Assembly (NCBI GenBank): GCA_964563295.1 | Contig: CAZLWX010000002.1 | Span: forward strand, 1-64,000 | Reading direction: 5' to 3' | Source: Chryseosolibacter sp964563295 | GTDB lineage: Bacteria > Bacteroidota > Bacteroidia > Cytophagales > Cyclobacteriaceae | Length of the DNA: 64,000 nucleotides | Shown here: positions 36,308 to 45,142 of the stretch, piece by piece | Layout of the letters: the number at the start of each line of letters is the position of its first letter | How positions within the stretch are numbered: position 1 is the stretch's first letter | Made by a program: the position numbers and the translations under genes | The notes under the pieces: model-generated | What the model saw: only the letters and a program-made list of their open reading frames with translations | What the model was told of the DNA's origin: nothing | Database searches by the model: none

Positions 36308-36358
36308 GAATCAGGCGTTCACCTACTCAAACGATTTCGGAACACCCCGTCTCATTAA

Positions 36359-36390
36359 TTGGATAATCCGGATATTTGGGATTAAATTTG
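36359..36390 (+). promoter_or_regulatory. Candidate promoter for lpxC-fabZ
   Basis: TTG at 36359-36361, 21 bases, then a perfect TAAATTTG at 36383-36390. The ATG is at 36407, 16 bases later. Confidence 0.55.
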
Positions 36391-36406
36391 CCGTCTTTCC
36401 ATTAAT

Positions 36407-37804
36407 ATGCTCAACATCAAGCAGCAGACCATTCAGAAATCTGTCACGTTATCGGGCGTAGGCCTGCACACGGGTGTTCAGACCAATATGACCTTTCTGC
36501 CTGCAAAGCCCAATCACGGAATACGATTTCAACGCACGGATCTGCCCGGATCCCCGATTATCGGCGCTGACTGCGAAAATGTTGTCGATGTTTCGCGCGG
36601 AACCACGATCGAGCAAAGCGGAGCACGGGTGAGCACGATTGAGCACACGCTGGCTGCCCTGGTTGGACTCGAGATCGACAATGTGTTGATACAACTTGAC
36701 GGACCTGAGTGCCCGATCATGGACGGCAGTTCAATTCAGTTCGTAGAAACACTCAAGGGGGCTGGTACAGAAGAACAAAATGCTATTCGCGATTTCTTCG
36801 AAGTCCAGGAGCCCCTTTTTTACAGAGAAGCGGCCCGCAATGTTGAGATCGCGGCGCTTCCGCTTGATGATTATCGCGTTACGGTAATGATCGATTACAA
36901 TTCACCGGTGCTCGGAAGCCAGCACGCATCCATTACCGACATCCGGCAATTTGAAAAGGAGATCGCATCATGCCGTACGTTCTGTTTCTTGCACGAACTG
37001 GAGATGTTATACAAAAACAATCTTATTCGCGGAGGCGACCTGAACAACGCCATTGTGATTGTTGATCGCGTAGTTCAGGAGAACGAGCTCGATAATATCG
37101 CCAAGATGCTGGGCAAACCGAAAGTTGCGGTGAAGCAGGAAGGCATTCTCAACAACATTGAACTTCGCTATAAGAACGAGCCCGCCCGTCATAAGCTGCT
37201 TGATATAGTCGGCGACCTGGCACTGGCAGGTCGACCGCTAAAGGCGCAGGTATTGGCTGCACGGCCGGGCCATGCCGCAAATGTCGCATTTGCTAAAAAA
37301 CTCAAGAAAGCCATGCACGAGGCGGATAAGCTCGGACGGCCTAAGTACAATCCAAGCCTCCCGCCGGTGATGGATATCAACCGGATAGCGGCGACATTAC
37401 CACATCGCTATCCCTTTCTGCTGATCGATAAAATCATCTACCTCGATAACGAAAGTGTTGCCGGCGTGAAAAACGTCACCGCCAACGAATATTTTTTCCA
37501 GGGCCATTTCCCTGGCAACCCGGTTTTTCCGGGAGTTTTGCAGATTGAAGCGATGGCCCAGATTGGGGGCATCCTGGTGTTGAACACCGTGCCCGATCCC
37601 GAAAATTACTGGACTTATTTTTTGGGAATTGAAAGCATCAAGTTCCGGAAGATGGTTTTGCCGGGCGATACTCTTGTCATCCAATGCGATCTGGTCGCGC
37701 CAATCAAAAGAGGAATTGCAAAAATGTACGGCCGTGCGTTTGTCGGCAACACACTCGTGTGTGAAGGAACGATGACCGCCAGTATCGTCAGAAAAGATTC
37801 ATGA
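36407..37804 (+). CDS. lpxC-fabZ: Fusion of UDP-3-O-acyl-GlcNAc deacetylase (LpxC) and 3-hydroxyacyl-ACP dehydratase (FabZ)
   Basis: A 465-residue two-domain enzyme. Residues 1-310 are the zinc deacetylase LpxC: STIEHTLAAL carries one zinc ligand, and RHKLLDIVGDLALAG supplies the His-x3-Asp pair. Residues of about 320-465 are FabZ, with the catalytic His in LPHRYPFLLID and Glu in FPGVLQIEAMAQIGG. The fusion is known in Bacteroidota. It joins the committed step of lipid A synthesis to a competing step that consumes 3-hydroxyacyl-ACP. The lpxA start overlaps the stop by 4 bases. Confidence 0.97.
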   Translation: MLNIKQQTIQKSVTLSGVGLHTGVQTNMTFLPAKPNHGIRFQRTDLPGSPIIGADCENVVDVSRGTTIEQSGARVSTIEHTLAALVGLEIDNVLIQLDGPECPIMDGSSIQFVETLKGAGTEEQNAIRDFFEVQEPLFYREAARNVEIAALPLDDYRVTVMIDYNSPVLGSQHASITDIRQFEKEIASCRTFCFLHELEMLYKNNLIRGGDLNNAIVIVDRVVQENELDNIAKMLGKPKVAVKQEGILNNIELRYKNEPARHKLLDIVGDLALAGRPLKAQVLAARPGHAANVAFAKKLKKAMHEADKLGRPKYNPSLPPVMDINRIAATLPHRYPFLLIDKIIYLDNESVAGVKNVTANEYFFQGHFPGNPVFPGVLQIEAMAQIGGILVLNTVPDPENYWTYFLGIESIKFRKMVLPGDTLVIQCDLVAPIKRGIAKMYGRAFVGNTLVCEGTMTASIVRKDS

Positions 37805-38589
37805 GCCGATCTCCCCTAGCCCACGTCCACCCCGACGCGAAAATTGGTGACAATGTAGTCATTGAACCGTTCGCCACCGTTCAGGGCGATGTCGTGATCG
37901 GCGATGGATGCTGGATAGGACCTACAGCGGTAATCTGCGATGGCGCCCGACTTGGCCGGAACGTCAAGGTTTATCCCGGTGCCTCGGTGTCGGCAATTCC
38001 GCAAGATCTGAAGTTTGCGGGTGAAAAAACGGAAACGATCATCGGTGAGAATACGGTAATCCGCGAATGCGTAACCATCAGCCGCGGGACGATCGACAAA
38101 TACAAAACCGTCATCGGCAAGAACTGCCTGTTGATGGCATACGTCCACGTTGCACATGATTGCCTTGTTGGGAACAATTGCATTCTTGCCAACGCCGTGC
38201 AAGTCGCCGGTCATGTCACCATCGAAGATTGGGCTATCATAGGAGGCGCCAGCGCGCTGCACCAGTTTGTGCAAGTCGGTGCCCACGTCATGGTCTCCGG
38301 TGGTTCACTGGTTCGCAAAGACATTCCACCGTATACGAAGGCCGCGCGGGAGCCGCTCACCTATGCAGGCATCAATACAATCGGACTTCGGCGCCGCGGA
38401 TTTTCGCCGGAAAAAATATCCGAAATACAAGAGATTTACCGCTACATCTTCCTGAAAGGCATTAACAACTCAAAGGCCGTGGAAGTGGTTGAGCAAGAGA
38501 TTCCCGGCAGCACTGAACGCGATTACATACTGGATTTCATCAGAAACTCAGAACGCGGAATAATGAAGGGCTATGGCGGGAATGACTGA
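37801..38589 (+). CDS. lpxA: Acyl-ACP--UDP-N-acetylglucosamine O-acyltransferase
   Basis: A 262-residue beta-helix enzyme that adds a 3-hydroxyacyl chain to O3 of UDP-GlcNAc, the first step of lipid A synthesis. Hexapeptide repeats start at residue 8. The catalytic His is in AYVHVAHDCLVGNNC, followed by HQFVQVG and the GINTIGLRRRGFSPE segment typical of LpxA. The C-terminal helical domain closes the protein. It overlaps lpxC-fabZ by 4 bases, so the pair is translationally coupled. Confidence 0.97.
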   Translation: MSRSPLAHVHPDAKIGDNVVIEPFATVQGDVVIGDGCWIGPTAVICDGARLGRNVKVYPGASVSAIPQDLKFAGEKTETIIGENTVIRECVTISRGTIDKYKTVIGKNCLLMAYVHVAHDCLVGNNCILANAVQVAGHVTIEDWAIIGGASALHQFVQVGAHVMVSGGSLVRKDIPPYTKAAREPLTYAGINTIGLRRRGFSPEKISEIQEIYRYIFLKGINNSKAVEVVEQEIPGSTERDYILDFIRNSERGIMKGYGGND

Positions 38590-38638
38590 TCACCACGCCG
38601 GAATCCGCTCTCCTGTTTCCGCTCATAAATGATCAATC

Positions 38639-39301
38639 GTGGACTCCACGCCTGCAATTCCATCGGACCATCAACCAACGCGCAACTTCAGCATCGCAGC
38701 CGTCGATCTAGGCAAGCGATTTAACCGCGAATGGATCTTTCGTAATCTGCGCTACGAGTTCCGGTCACCACATCGATACGTGATCACGGGTCCCAACGGC
38801 TCCGGCAAGTCAACCCTGCTTCAGCTTTTGTGGGGACAAGTCCCACCGACGACTGGCACAGTGCGTGTCAAGGCCGGATCGCCCGTAGACGCCGACGACA
38901 TCACCAGACACATCGCCATCGCCGCGCCATACATGGACCTCATCGGCGAACTGACGTTGATGGAACACCTTCGATTCCATTTCCGGCTTCGAACAATCAG
39001 AGATGGGATCACCATGCAAGACGTTTTGGATATCGCTTATCTGAACGATGCCGCGGACAAGTATGTCCGAAACTTCTCCTCCGGCATGAAACAGCGGCTG
39101 AAACTTGCGTTGGCGCTATACACCCAGGCTGACGTCGTCTTCCTCGATGAGCCGGGAACCAACCTCGACCAGCGGGCTTTCGAATGGTACAAGCAGGAGA
39201 TGGAGAAGGCGCGGGGAAAATGCATGGTCATCATGGCCTCCAACAATCCGGCGGAGCAACCACCGGGGGCGGAGATCATTAATATCCTGGAATACAAATA
39301 A
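38639..39301 (+). CDS. ABC transporter ATP-binding protein without adjacent permease
   Basis: A 220-residue ABC ATPase with a GTG start. Walker A is GPNGSGKSTLL, the signature is NFSSGMKQRLKLALAL, and Walker B with the catalytic Glu is VVFLDEPGTNLD. It is short, close in size to CcmA-type or other small exporters' ATPases. No membrane subunit lies nearby: lpxA is upstream and a repeat region downstream. A role in lipid A or haem export cannot be decided from sequence. The last residues (NNPAEQPPGAEIINILEYK) replace the usual longer C-terminus. Confidence 0.85.
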   Translation: MDSTPAIPSDHQPTRNFSIAAVDLGKRFNREWIFRNLRYEFRSPHRYVITGPNGSGKSTLLQLLWGQVPPTTGTVRVKAGSPVDADDITRHIAIAAPYMDLIGELTLMEHLRFHFRLRTIRDGITMQDVLDIAYLNDAADKYVRNFSSGMKQRLKLALALYTQADVVFLDEPGTNLDQRAFEWYKQEMEKARGKCMVIMASNNPAEQPPGAEIINILEYK

Positions 39302-39363
39302 ATTCCAATAACGAAATCACAAATCCCAATTAAATTTTCAATAATCAATATTCAAATTCCAAA
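39301..39363. repeat. AT-rich heptads D0
   Basis: Nine imperfect 7-mers after the ABC ATPase gene: AATTCCA, ATAACGA, AATCACA, AATCCCA, ATTAAAT, TTTCAAT, AATCAAT, ATTCAAA, TTCCAAA. The start matches repeat C1 at 26253, with a changed number of middle units. The 630-base gap up to the next gene (39934) holds this repeat, about 130 bases without recognisable features, arrays D1 and D2 and an assembly gap. Confidence 0.65.
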
Positions 39364-39498
39364 CAAATTGTAACCAATCCGCCTGACCATTAGTCCAGAA
39401 TCAAGCCCGTTGGAAATCCGAATCCGTGTGTAAGTTTGAGTCGCGCGGTGAATCCTGAACTCTAAATTCTAAGACAACTACGAATTTGGAACTTGCTG

Positions 39499-39606
39499 CA
39501 TCACTTGAACACCTGAACACCCCAACACCTGAGCACCCAGAGAGCCAAAGCTAAAGGCCAAAGACCAAAGGTTAAAGGCCAAAGGCCAAAGGTTAAAGGC
39601 CAAAGG
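39499..39606. repeat. Octad then heptad array D1
   Basis: First four 8-mers (TGAACACC, TGAACACC, CCAACACC, TGAGCACC) near 39505-39536, then from about 39553 exact 7-mers of the form AAAGGYY (AAAGGCC, AAAGACC, AAAGGTT in mixed order). The array runs into the N gap. Confidence 0.8.
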
Positions 39607-39706
39607 NNNNNNNNNNNNNNNNNNNNNNNNNNNNNNNNNNNNNNNNNNNNNNNNNNNNNNNNNNNNNNNNNNNNNNNNNNNNNNNNNNNNNNNNNNNNNN
39701 NNNNNN
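39607..39706. other. Assembly gap (100 N)
   Basis: Exactly 100 N inside a heptad array; the true length is unknown. Confidence 0.99.
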
Positions 39707-39782
39707 CCAAAGGTTAAAGGCCAAAGGTTAAAGGCCAAAAGCCAACCGCCAATAGCCAATAGCCAATAGCCAGCGACTGGCA
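39707..39782. repeat. Heptad array D2
   Basis: It continues D1 after the gap: CCAAAGG and TTAAAGG alternate, then change to CCAAAAG, CCAACCG and three CCAATAG, then CCAGCGA. On the minus strand the first units read AACCTTT, which fits the AACYNNN pattern. Confidence 0.8.
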
Positions 39783-39933
39783 CCAATTTTTTAGCAATTA
39801 GCTATTTAGGTTCGGGAGGGGGTTACAATCGCGCAAACGCGATAATAAACGCCCAAGAATAGCCTTGATGATGCCTAATTCGGCCTGTTTCACTATTTTT
39901 ACTTACTTTGGACTATTGAAATCGACTTTGACA

Positions 39934-40413
39934 ATGAAATTTATTACCAGAATACTCTCAATCGGCTTGCTGGGTGCGTTAACAGCCTTTTATGTCAGCT
40001 GCAAACCAGATGAGCCGACCAAAACCGCTGAAGAAATTCAGCTTGGAAAGCTTGTCAGCACGTGGGCCCTCAGCAGCGCCAATGACAGCGAAGACCGAAC
40101 GGCTGACTTCCCCGGCCTGGTATTGACCATTTCCGGGACCTTCCAGCCTGGGCAGACCTATAACTACAGCCTCACCGGAACCCGCCCCAATCCCAGCCCT
40201 TGGCCTGCAAGTGGCACCTGGAAATTCGGCGAAGACGCGAATACGGATATCATCCGCGATCCCGGTTCGCCGAGCGAAACCAATTTGACCTACAGCGTTA
40301 ATGACAACACGCTGACCATTGAATTTAACATACCGTCAGGAAGCAGCGGATGGCCCGGAGGACGGATTGAATCGGTGGAAGGTGACTGGACCTTTGTGTT
40401 CACAAAACAATAA
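39934..40413 (+). CDS. Small lipoprotein of unknown function
   Basis: A 159-residue predicted lipoprotein. MKFITRILSIGLLGALTAFYVSC is the signal peptide with lipid-carrying Cys23. The rest is strand-rich (LGKLVSTWALSSAND, FPGLVLTISGTFQPGQTYNYSLTG, SGTWKFGEDANTDIIRD, DWTFVFTKQ) and looks like a small lipocalin-like barrel; I cannot name the family. The ATG at 39934 was chosen over 39865 because it gives a clean signal peptide. It stands alone between repeats and the convergent mutS2. Confidence 0.75.
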   Translation: MKFITRILSIGLLGALTAFYVSCKPDEPTKTAEEIQLGKLVSTWALSSANDSEDRTADFPGLVLTISGTFQPGQTYNYSLTGTRPNPSPWPASGTWKFGEDANTDIIRDPGSPSETNLTYSVNDNTLTIEFNIPSGSSGWPGGRIESVEGDWTFVFTKQ

Positions 40414-40439
40414 GATCGGCTCCAGCGCGATCCCTCAGC

Positions 40440-42803
40440 TCATTTCAGTACTACGACCGTAATGCCATCGCCACCGCGATCTACGTGTTCGTCGCTTACC
40501 GACACGACCTGACTGAACTTCTTTAAATTATCGCGCACTACTTTTCGCAATACGCCTTCTCCTTTGCCATGAAGAATCCGGACTTCGCCATGCCCGAGAA
40601 GAATCGCCTGGTCCATGAACTCACTCAGTACCGGTCCTAACTCCTCTACCCTTTTTCCCCTGACATCAAGTGTACTGTTGAAATTTGCCTGCTTCTCACG
40701 AAGGTCAATTCCGAGTGAATGTCTTGAAGCAGGCTCCGCCGCCTTTCGCGGCTGATCAACTTTCTCCAAACGACTCAAATCGATTAGTGACTTTAGTTCG
40801 CCGAAACCAACGGACGCGGATTTACCCTTGATGGACAACACTACTCCGCTGCCCTCCTGCCCCGCAATTCTGACCCAGTCACCGACAGCGATTGGCTGAG
40901 ATCCCCTCTCCTTTTGGTCGCTTGTCTGAGTGACCCGCTGCGTCAATGATTCAAGGCCTTTTCTGACGCGGAGCGTTTCCTTTCGCTCGGCGCGGTTCTC
41001 GCGAATATGGCGGATCGTCTTCTCTATTTCCCGATTCGTTTGCTTGAGCAGTTGAGATGCTTCCTCCCGGGCTTTTCCGATGATCTCCTTCTTTCTCGAT
41101 TCCAGGTCCTCGGAAAGCGCCTGGTATTTCGCGAGTGATTGCTTAAGAGCCTGTTCCTGTTTCTCCATTCGCCTTATCCGCTCAGTGAGCTCCTGCTTTT
41201 CTCTTTCCAGAGACCGCACGAGTCGTTCGAAGCCGGCCAGGTCCTTGCCGACCAGCCTCTCGGCCTCGGCGATTGTGTTGCCGGGAAGTCCGGTCTTTTG
41301 TGCAATCTCAAGCGCGAATGAACTCCCTGGTTTACCGATGTCCAACACATACAGCGGAACCATGTTCTTATCGTCGAAGCGCATCGATGCGTTGGAAATG
41401 CGTTCGTGACTACTTGCAAAAAGCTTTAGATTATAATAGTGCGTGGTCGCCACGCCCCACACCTGTTTCTTAAGCAAGGCTTCCAGGACGGCCTGGGCAA
41501 TGGCCCCGCCAAAATTTGGATCTGTTCCCGAGCCAAGTTCATCCATGAGCACCAGCGACCGCTGATCGGCGTGTTCGATGAAGAACGCCATGTTCTTCAA
41601 ATGACTGCTATAAGTGCTCAGGTCATTTTCGATCGACTGTTGGTCGCCGATGTCGAGAAATATCGAGCTAAAGACTCCCAGCCGCGAACGTTCCGAAACC
41701 GGTATCAGCAAACCGCACTGGGCCATATATTGCAATAATCCTACGGTCTTTAGACATACTGATTTTCCTCCCGCGTTAGGTCCGGAGACCAGCAACATAG
41801 GGCTATCAGGCTCAAGGAAGATATTCGACGGCACGACGTCGCGCTTTCCTTTGAGGCTGAGAAACAGGAGTGGATGGCGAGCGTTATACCAGGTCAAACC
41901 CGGAGAAGATTCGACGACCGGCAACTCGCCTCCGGTCTCCAGGGCAAACTTCGCTTTCGCGCGAATAAAGTCGATCTGGCCGAGAAAGTCGAATGCCTGC
42001 CGGACTTCCGGCAACTGGGGCCTCATTTCGTCTGTCAATTCTTTAAGGACGCGAATGACTTCTCTTTTTTCGCCGTGTTGCAAGTCGCGTATTTCATTAT
42101 TGGCGTCAAGCATTTCAGCCGGCTCAATAAAGACTGTTTGTCCCGAAGCGGATTCGTCGAGGATAAATCCTTTCAAACGGCGTTTGTGTTCCGAAACCAC
42201 TGGAATAACTACCCTGCCGTCGCGGATGGTAGGGAGCGCGCCATCAGGCACCCACTTGTTTTCAACCGCCTTCCGGAATAGCTGATCGGCGAGCCTACGG
42301 AGACTGGATTCCTCATCGCGCAATCGCTTCCTGATCTTGCCCAATTCCGGCGTGGCCCCATCGCGTACTCCGCCGCGATCGTCGATACTCTTGTGAATGC
42401 GCCCGGGTAATTGTGTTGTGATGGCAACGGGTTGGGCTAGACGCTGAAGTTCAGGATAGAGATCGCCAGCCTTTGACAGAAACGAACGACATTCGATCAC
42501 GGTATCCATGGCCTGGGCCATCTGAAGAAACTCTTCACCCTCGAGATAAGCCCCTTCAAGGGCGATGCGGTCAAGCCACTCCCGGCCATCGAAAAAATGC
42601 TGAGAAGGAAAGGGCTCGGCTTTTTCCAGGATGAGTCGCAGTTCGAGGGTCTGCTTCAGTAGTGCTGCGATCTTCTTCGCATCTGTTTCAAATGTCATCA
42701 GGTCAACCCAGGCTGCACCTGAGGGTGACAGGCACAACGACTTGAGCTTTTCCCGGATCGTGTCAAATCCCAGCCTGGCCTCCAAGGAATCCGGGTAAAT
42801 CAT
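40440..42803 (-). CDS. mutS2: MutS2 (endonuclease/ribosome-rescue ATPase)
   Basis: A 787-residue MutS2 protein. The MutS-type ATPase core has Walker A in LVSGPNAGGKSVCLKTVG and Walker B in SLVLMDELGSGTDPNFGG. A long coiled coil follows (LEREKQELTERIRRMEKQEQ onward). The C-terminal Smr domain (LDVRGKRVEEL, ILHGKGEGVLRKVV) has nuclease activity in the family. MutS2 has been tied to suppression of recombination and, in Bacillus, to splitting collided ribosomes. The start overlaps the DUF4296 stop by 4 bases. Confidence 0.96.
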   Translation of the reverse strand: MIYPDSLEARLGFDTIREKLKSLCLSPSGAAWVDLMTFETDAKKIAALLKQTLELRLILEKAEPFPSQHFFDGREWLDRIALEGAYLEGEEFLQMAQAMDTVIECRSFLSKAGDLYPELQRLAQPVAITTQLPGRIHKSIDDRGGVRDGATPELGKIRKRLRDEESSLRRLADQLFRKAVENKWVPDGALPTIRDGRVVIPVVSEHKRRLKGFILDESASGQTVFIEPAEMLDANNEIRDLQHGEKREVIRVLKELTDEMRPQLPEVRQAFDFLGQIDFIRAKAKFALETGGELPVVESSPGLTWYNARHPLLFLSLKGKRDVVPSNIFLEPDSPMLLVSGPNAGGKSVCLKTVGLLQYMAQCGLLIPVSERSRLGVFSSIFLDIGDQQSIENDLSTYSSHLKNMAFFIEHADQRSLVLMDELGSGTDPNFGGAIAQAVLEALLKKQVWGVATTHYYNLKLFASSHERISNASMRFDDKNMVPLYVLDIGKPGSSFALEIAQKTGLPGNTIAEAERLVGKDLAGFERLVRSLEREKQELTERIRRMEKQEQALKQSLAKYQALSEDLESRKKEIIGKAREEASQLLKQTNREIEKTIRHIRENRAERKETLRVRKGLESLTQRVTQTSDQKERGSQPIAVGDWVRIAGQEGSGVVLSIKGKSASVGFGELKSLIDLSRLEKVDQPRKAAEPASRHSLGIDLREKQANFNSTLDVRGKRVEELGPVLSEFMDQAILLGHGEVRILHGKGEGVLRKVVRDNLKKFSQVVSVSDEHVDRGGDGITVVVLK

Positions 42804-43201
42804 TTCGGTTTGGCAGAACGGTTCATGCGTTGCTCCCGTAATTGAAGGGAGTCGATCAGCGCTGCATAAATCTCCTGGATTTGGACGGGCCGGTCACCGT
42901 AGTACCTGAGTGATCGTTGAAACGTTGAGTCTGGTATACCAGTCTTTCGGGCGATATCATCGCGCATCAGGTAGAACACCTCCTGTGCCGAGTCAAATTC
43001 AAGCGACAAGCGAGAGATTTTTTCTTCAGTGATGTACACCTCACTAAGGACGTTCACCATTTCCTCTTTCGAGAGGATGCCAGGGGGTGTCCGGGGCTGC
43101 TCTTTACATGAAATAAAAAATATCAGCAGGGGCAATATCCGGTACCGAACAGCTTTAAAATTGAAAATACCTTTCACGTTTGTTAATCGCCTATGCTCCA
43201 A
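42800..43201 (-). CDS. DUF4296 lipoprotein
   Basis: A 133-residue protein. A hydrophobic segment ends in a lipobox (RILPLLIFFISC, Cys32 from the ATG at 43201). The conserved DUF4296 block follows: GILSKEEMVNVLSEVYITEEKI, then YLMRDDIARKTGIPDSTFQRSLRYY. The first ATG gives a long, polar leader before the signal peptide; an in-frame GTG at 43177 would give a more usual 24-residue one. The family is found in Bacteroidota and its function is unknown. It is operonic with mutS2 (4-base overlap). Confidence 0.83.
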   Translation of the reverse strand: MEHRRLTNVKGIFNFKAVRYRILPLLIFFISCKEQPRTPPGILSKEEMVNVLSEVYITEEKISRLSLEFDSAQEVFYLMRDDIARKTGIPDSTFQRSLRYYGDRPVQIQEIYAALIDSLQLREQRMNRSAKPK

Positions 43202-43310
43202 ATGGGTGGCGCAAAATACTCATAATTATCCTATTTTGAGGCCGTTTTGGCAGGTGCGAGCCTGGCAAGACCACCATGCAACCGACGGGAAGGGAAACAA
43301 GTATCGGGCC

Positions 43311-44189
43311 ATGAAAGATATCATTAAGAAACTACGGAAGTACGAGATCCAGATTCGCAAGGCGATCAACAGCCAGATGCAGGGTGACTTCCGTTCGATT
43401 TTCAAGGGCTCAGGGCTTGAATTCGACGACGTTCGTCCATACCAGTATGGCGATGACATACGCACGATCGACTGGAACGTTTCAGCGAAGGGACATGGCA
43501 CTTTTGTCAAGACGTTTCGGGAGGAGAAAGAGCAAACAGTATTTTTTATCCTCGATGTCAGCGCCTCAGAGGATATCGGTAGTCCGGGTAGAACTAAGAG
43601 CGACGTGGCCAAAGAAATATGCGGTGTGCTTGCCCTCTCGGCAGGTAAGGAATCGAGCCACCTGGGCTTGATCTGCTACTCCGACGTTAAGGAAAAATAC
43701 GTGAAACCAACCAAGGGGCACTCGCAAGCATACCAGATCATTGCGGCTTTGGCCAATCTCAAACCCCGCTCGCCGCGGACAAACCTCACCCGGGCGATCG
43801 CGTTTGCGTTAAATACGATAAAAAGAAGGAGTGTTGTGATACTGATATCGGACTTCATCGACGAAGGATTTTATCCAAACCTGAAGTCGCTCGCCCGCCG
43901 CCACGACCTGGTCGTGATCCAGATCAGCGATAAACGCGAAACGCGTCTACCTAAACTCGGCATTATTCCAATCGTGGACAAGGAGTCGCGCCGCACGCTT
44001 TGGATAAACACATCGTTCGGCGACTTTAGAAACAAAGTGGTGAGACGTTTTGAGAGCCGTAAGTCGGAACTTGAAGAATTCAGCCGGAAACATCAGATCA
44101 ATTTCCTTCCCCTTGCCACAGACGAGGATTATGTGCCGAAACTCCTCCGGCTATTCAAAGTCAGGAACAAATCGCTGAAGACGACATGA
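43311..44189 (+). CDS. DUF58 domain protein of the second Bat locus
   Basis: A 292-residue DUF58 protein. The signature is FDDVRPYQYGDDIRTIDWNVSAKGHGTFVKTF, followed by a VWA-like MIDAS stretch LDVSASED. It heads a locus with a BatD-like gene and batA, overlapping the next start by 4 bases. No moxR is adjacent; the usual order in other Bacteroidota has moxR directly upstream, where this window has a divergent gene. The ATG at 43311 was chosen because the frame upstream overlaps the DUF4296 promoter region. Confidence 0.92.
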   Translation: MKDIIKKLRKYEIQIRKAINSQMQGDFRSIFKGSGLEFDDVRPYQYGDDIRTIDWNVSAKGHGTFVKTFREEKEQTVFFILDVSASEDIGSPGRTKSDVAKEICGVLALSAGKESSHLGLICYSDVKEKYVKPTKGHSQAYQIIAALANLKPRSPRTNLTRAIAFALNTIKRRSVVILISDFIDEGFYPNLKSLARRHDLVVIQISDKRETRLPKLGIIPIVDKESRRTLWINTSFGDFRNKVVRRFESRKSELEEFSRKHQINFLPLATDEDYVPKLLRLFKVRNKSLKTT

Positions 44190-45142
44190 GCCGCCAACAA
44201 CGACGGTATGAGGGTGACAGGCCGGCGCGGAGCAGCCTCCGGTGCACAATTCCAATATTTTTTGCCGTACTGGCAATGGGGATCAACTTTGGCTATTGCC
44301 AGGATGTTCGTGTCAATGGTGGTTTCCTCAGCGATAGCCTGAAAATCGGCCAGGAAGCTGGGTATTTTCTGTCGGCCCATTATCCCCAGGACCTGACGAT
44401 ACTCTTTCCGGACTCATCATTCTCGTTCTACCCTTTTGAATACAGCAGGAAAACATACTTCACTACGCGAACGAAAGACGGGATAAGCGCCGACAGTGCC
44501 ATCTATTATCTGACAACATTTGAAGTAGACCGGGTTCAACACCTCGATCTTCCCATTTACATTGTGCAGTCGCACGATTGCACTACCATAGTTTCGCCTC
44601 GCGACAGCATCCTATTGACTCAACTGGTTGCCCAGGTGCCGGACTCGATCAGCATCGACAAGCTGCCATTGAAGATGAATACCGCCTATCAGCGCGTTCA
44701 CCTGCAGTTCAATTTTTGGATGTTCATGATCGGCGTGGGCATTGTCGTCTTTATAGCAATTATGGTAGTGATTTTTTTCGGCAAGCGGATTTCAAGATTT
44801 TTCACGGTGCGCCGGCTGCAGCGCAACCACCGGGAGTTTGTGTTGCGATACAATGCTTTCCTCGCACAACTGGAGGCAACTTTTTCCCGTATGACCACCG
44901 AGTCGGCATTGGCTGCCTGGAAGAAGTACATGGAACAACTGGAGGCAAGGCCGTACACCAAGCTCACTACTCGCGAGACGATGGCATTGCTTCGCAACGA
45001 TCAGCTCGGCAGCATGCTTCGCTCGCTCGATAAGGCCATCTACGGCCACGACACCCGGGTGATCGAATCGCTCCACGACCTGCGCCATTTCGCTGAAGAG
45101 CGTTTCTCACAAAAAATGGAACAAGTTCGCCATGGAAAATGA
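44186..45142 (+). CDS. BatD-like/DUF4381-like membrane protein
   Basis: A 318-residue protein with an N-terminal hydrophobic segment (IPIFFAVLAMGINFGYC) that may be a signal anchor. About 150 residues of strand-rich extracytoplasmic domain follow, then one clear membrane helix (FWMFMIGVGIVVFIAIMVVIFFG) near residues 174-197. A cytoplasmic helical tail contains WKKYMEQLEARPYTKLTTRE. The order resembles the short proteins between DUF58 and BatA in Bat operons. It overlaps both neighbours (4 and 11 bases). The function is unknown. Confidence 0.72.
   Translation: MSRQQRRYEGDRPARSSLRCTIPIFFAVLAMGINFGYCQDVRVNGGFLSDSLKIGQEAGYFLSAHYPQDLTILFPDSSFSFYPFEYSRKTYFTTRTKDGISADSAIYYLTTFEVDRVQHLDLPIYIVQSHDCTTIVSPRDSILLTQLVAQVPDSISIDKLPLKMNTAYQRVHLQFNFWMFMIGVGIVVFIAIMVVIFFGKRISRFFTVRRLQRNHREFVLRYNAFLAQLEATFSRMTTESALAAWKKYMEQLEARPYTKLTTRETMALLRNDQLGSMLRSLDKAIYGHDTRVIESLHDLRHFAEERFSQKMEQVRHGK

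Noticed and set aside
13133..39782. CRISPR array
   Set aside because: The repeats are 7-8 bases with no spacers, and no cas gene is present.
39478..39786. Reading frames through the second gap
   Set aside because: They translate 7-mers and N's into artificial repeats such as LAFNLWP; not a gene.
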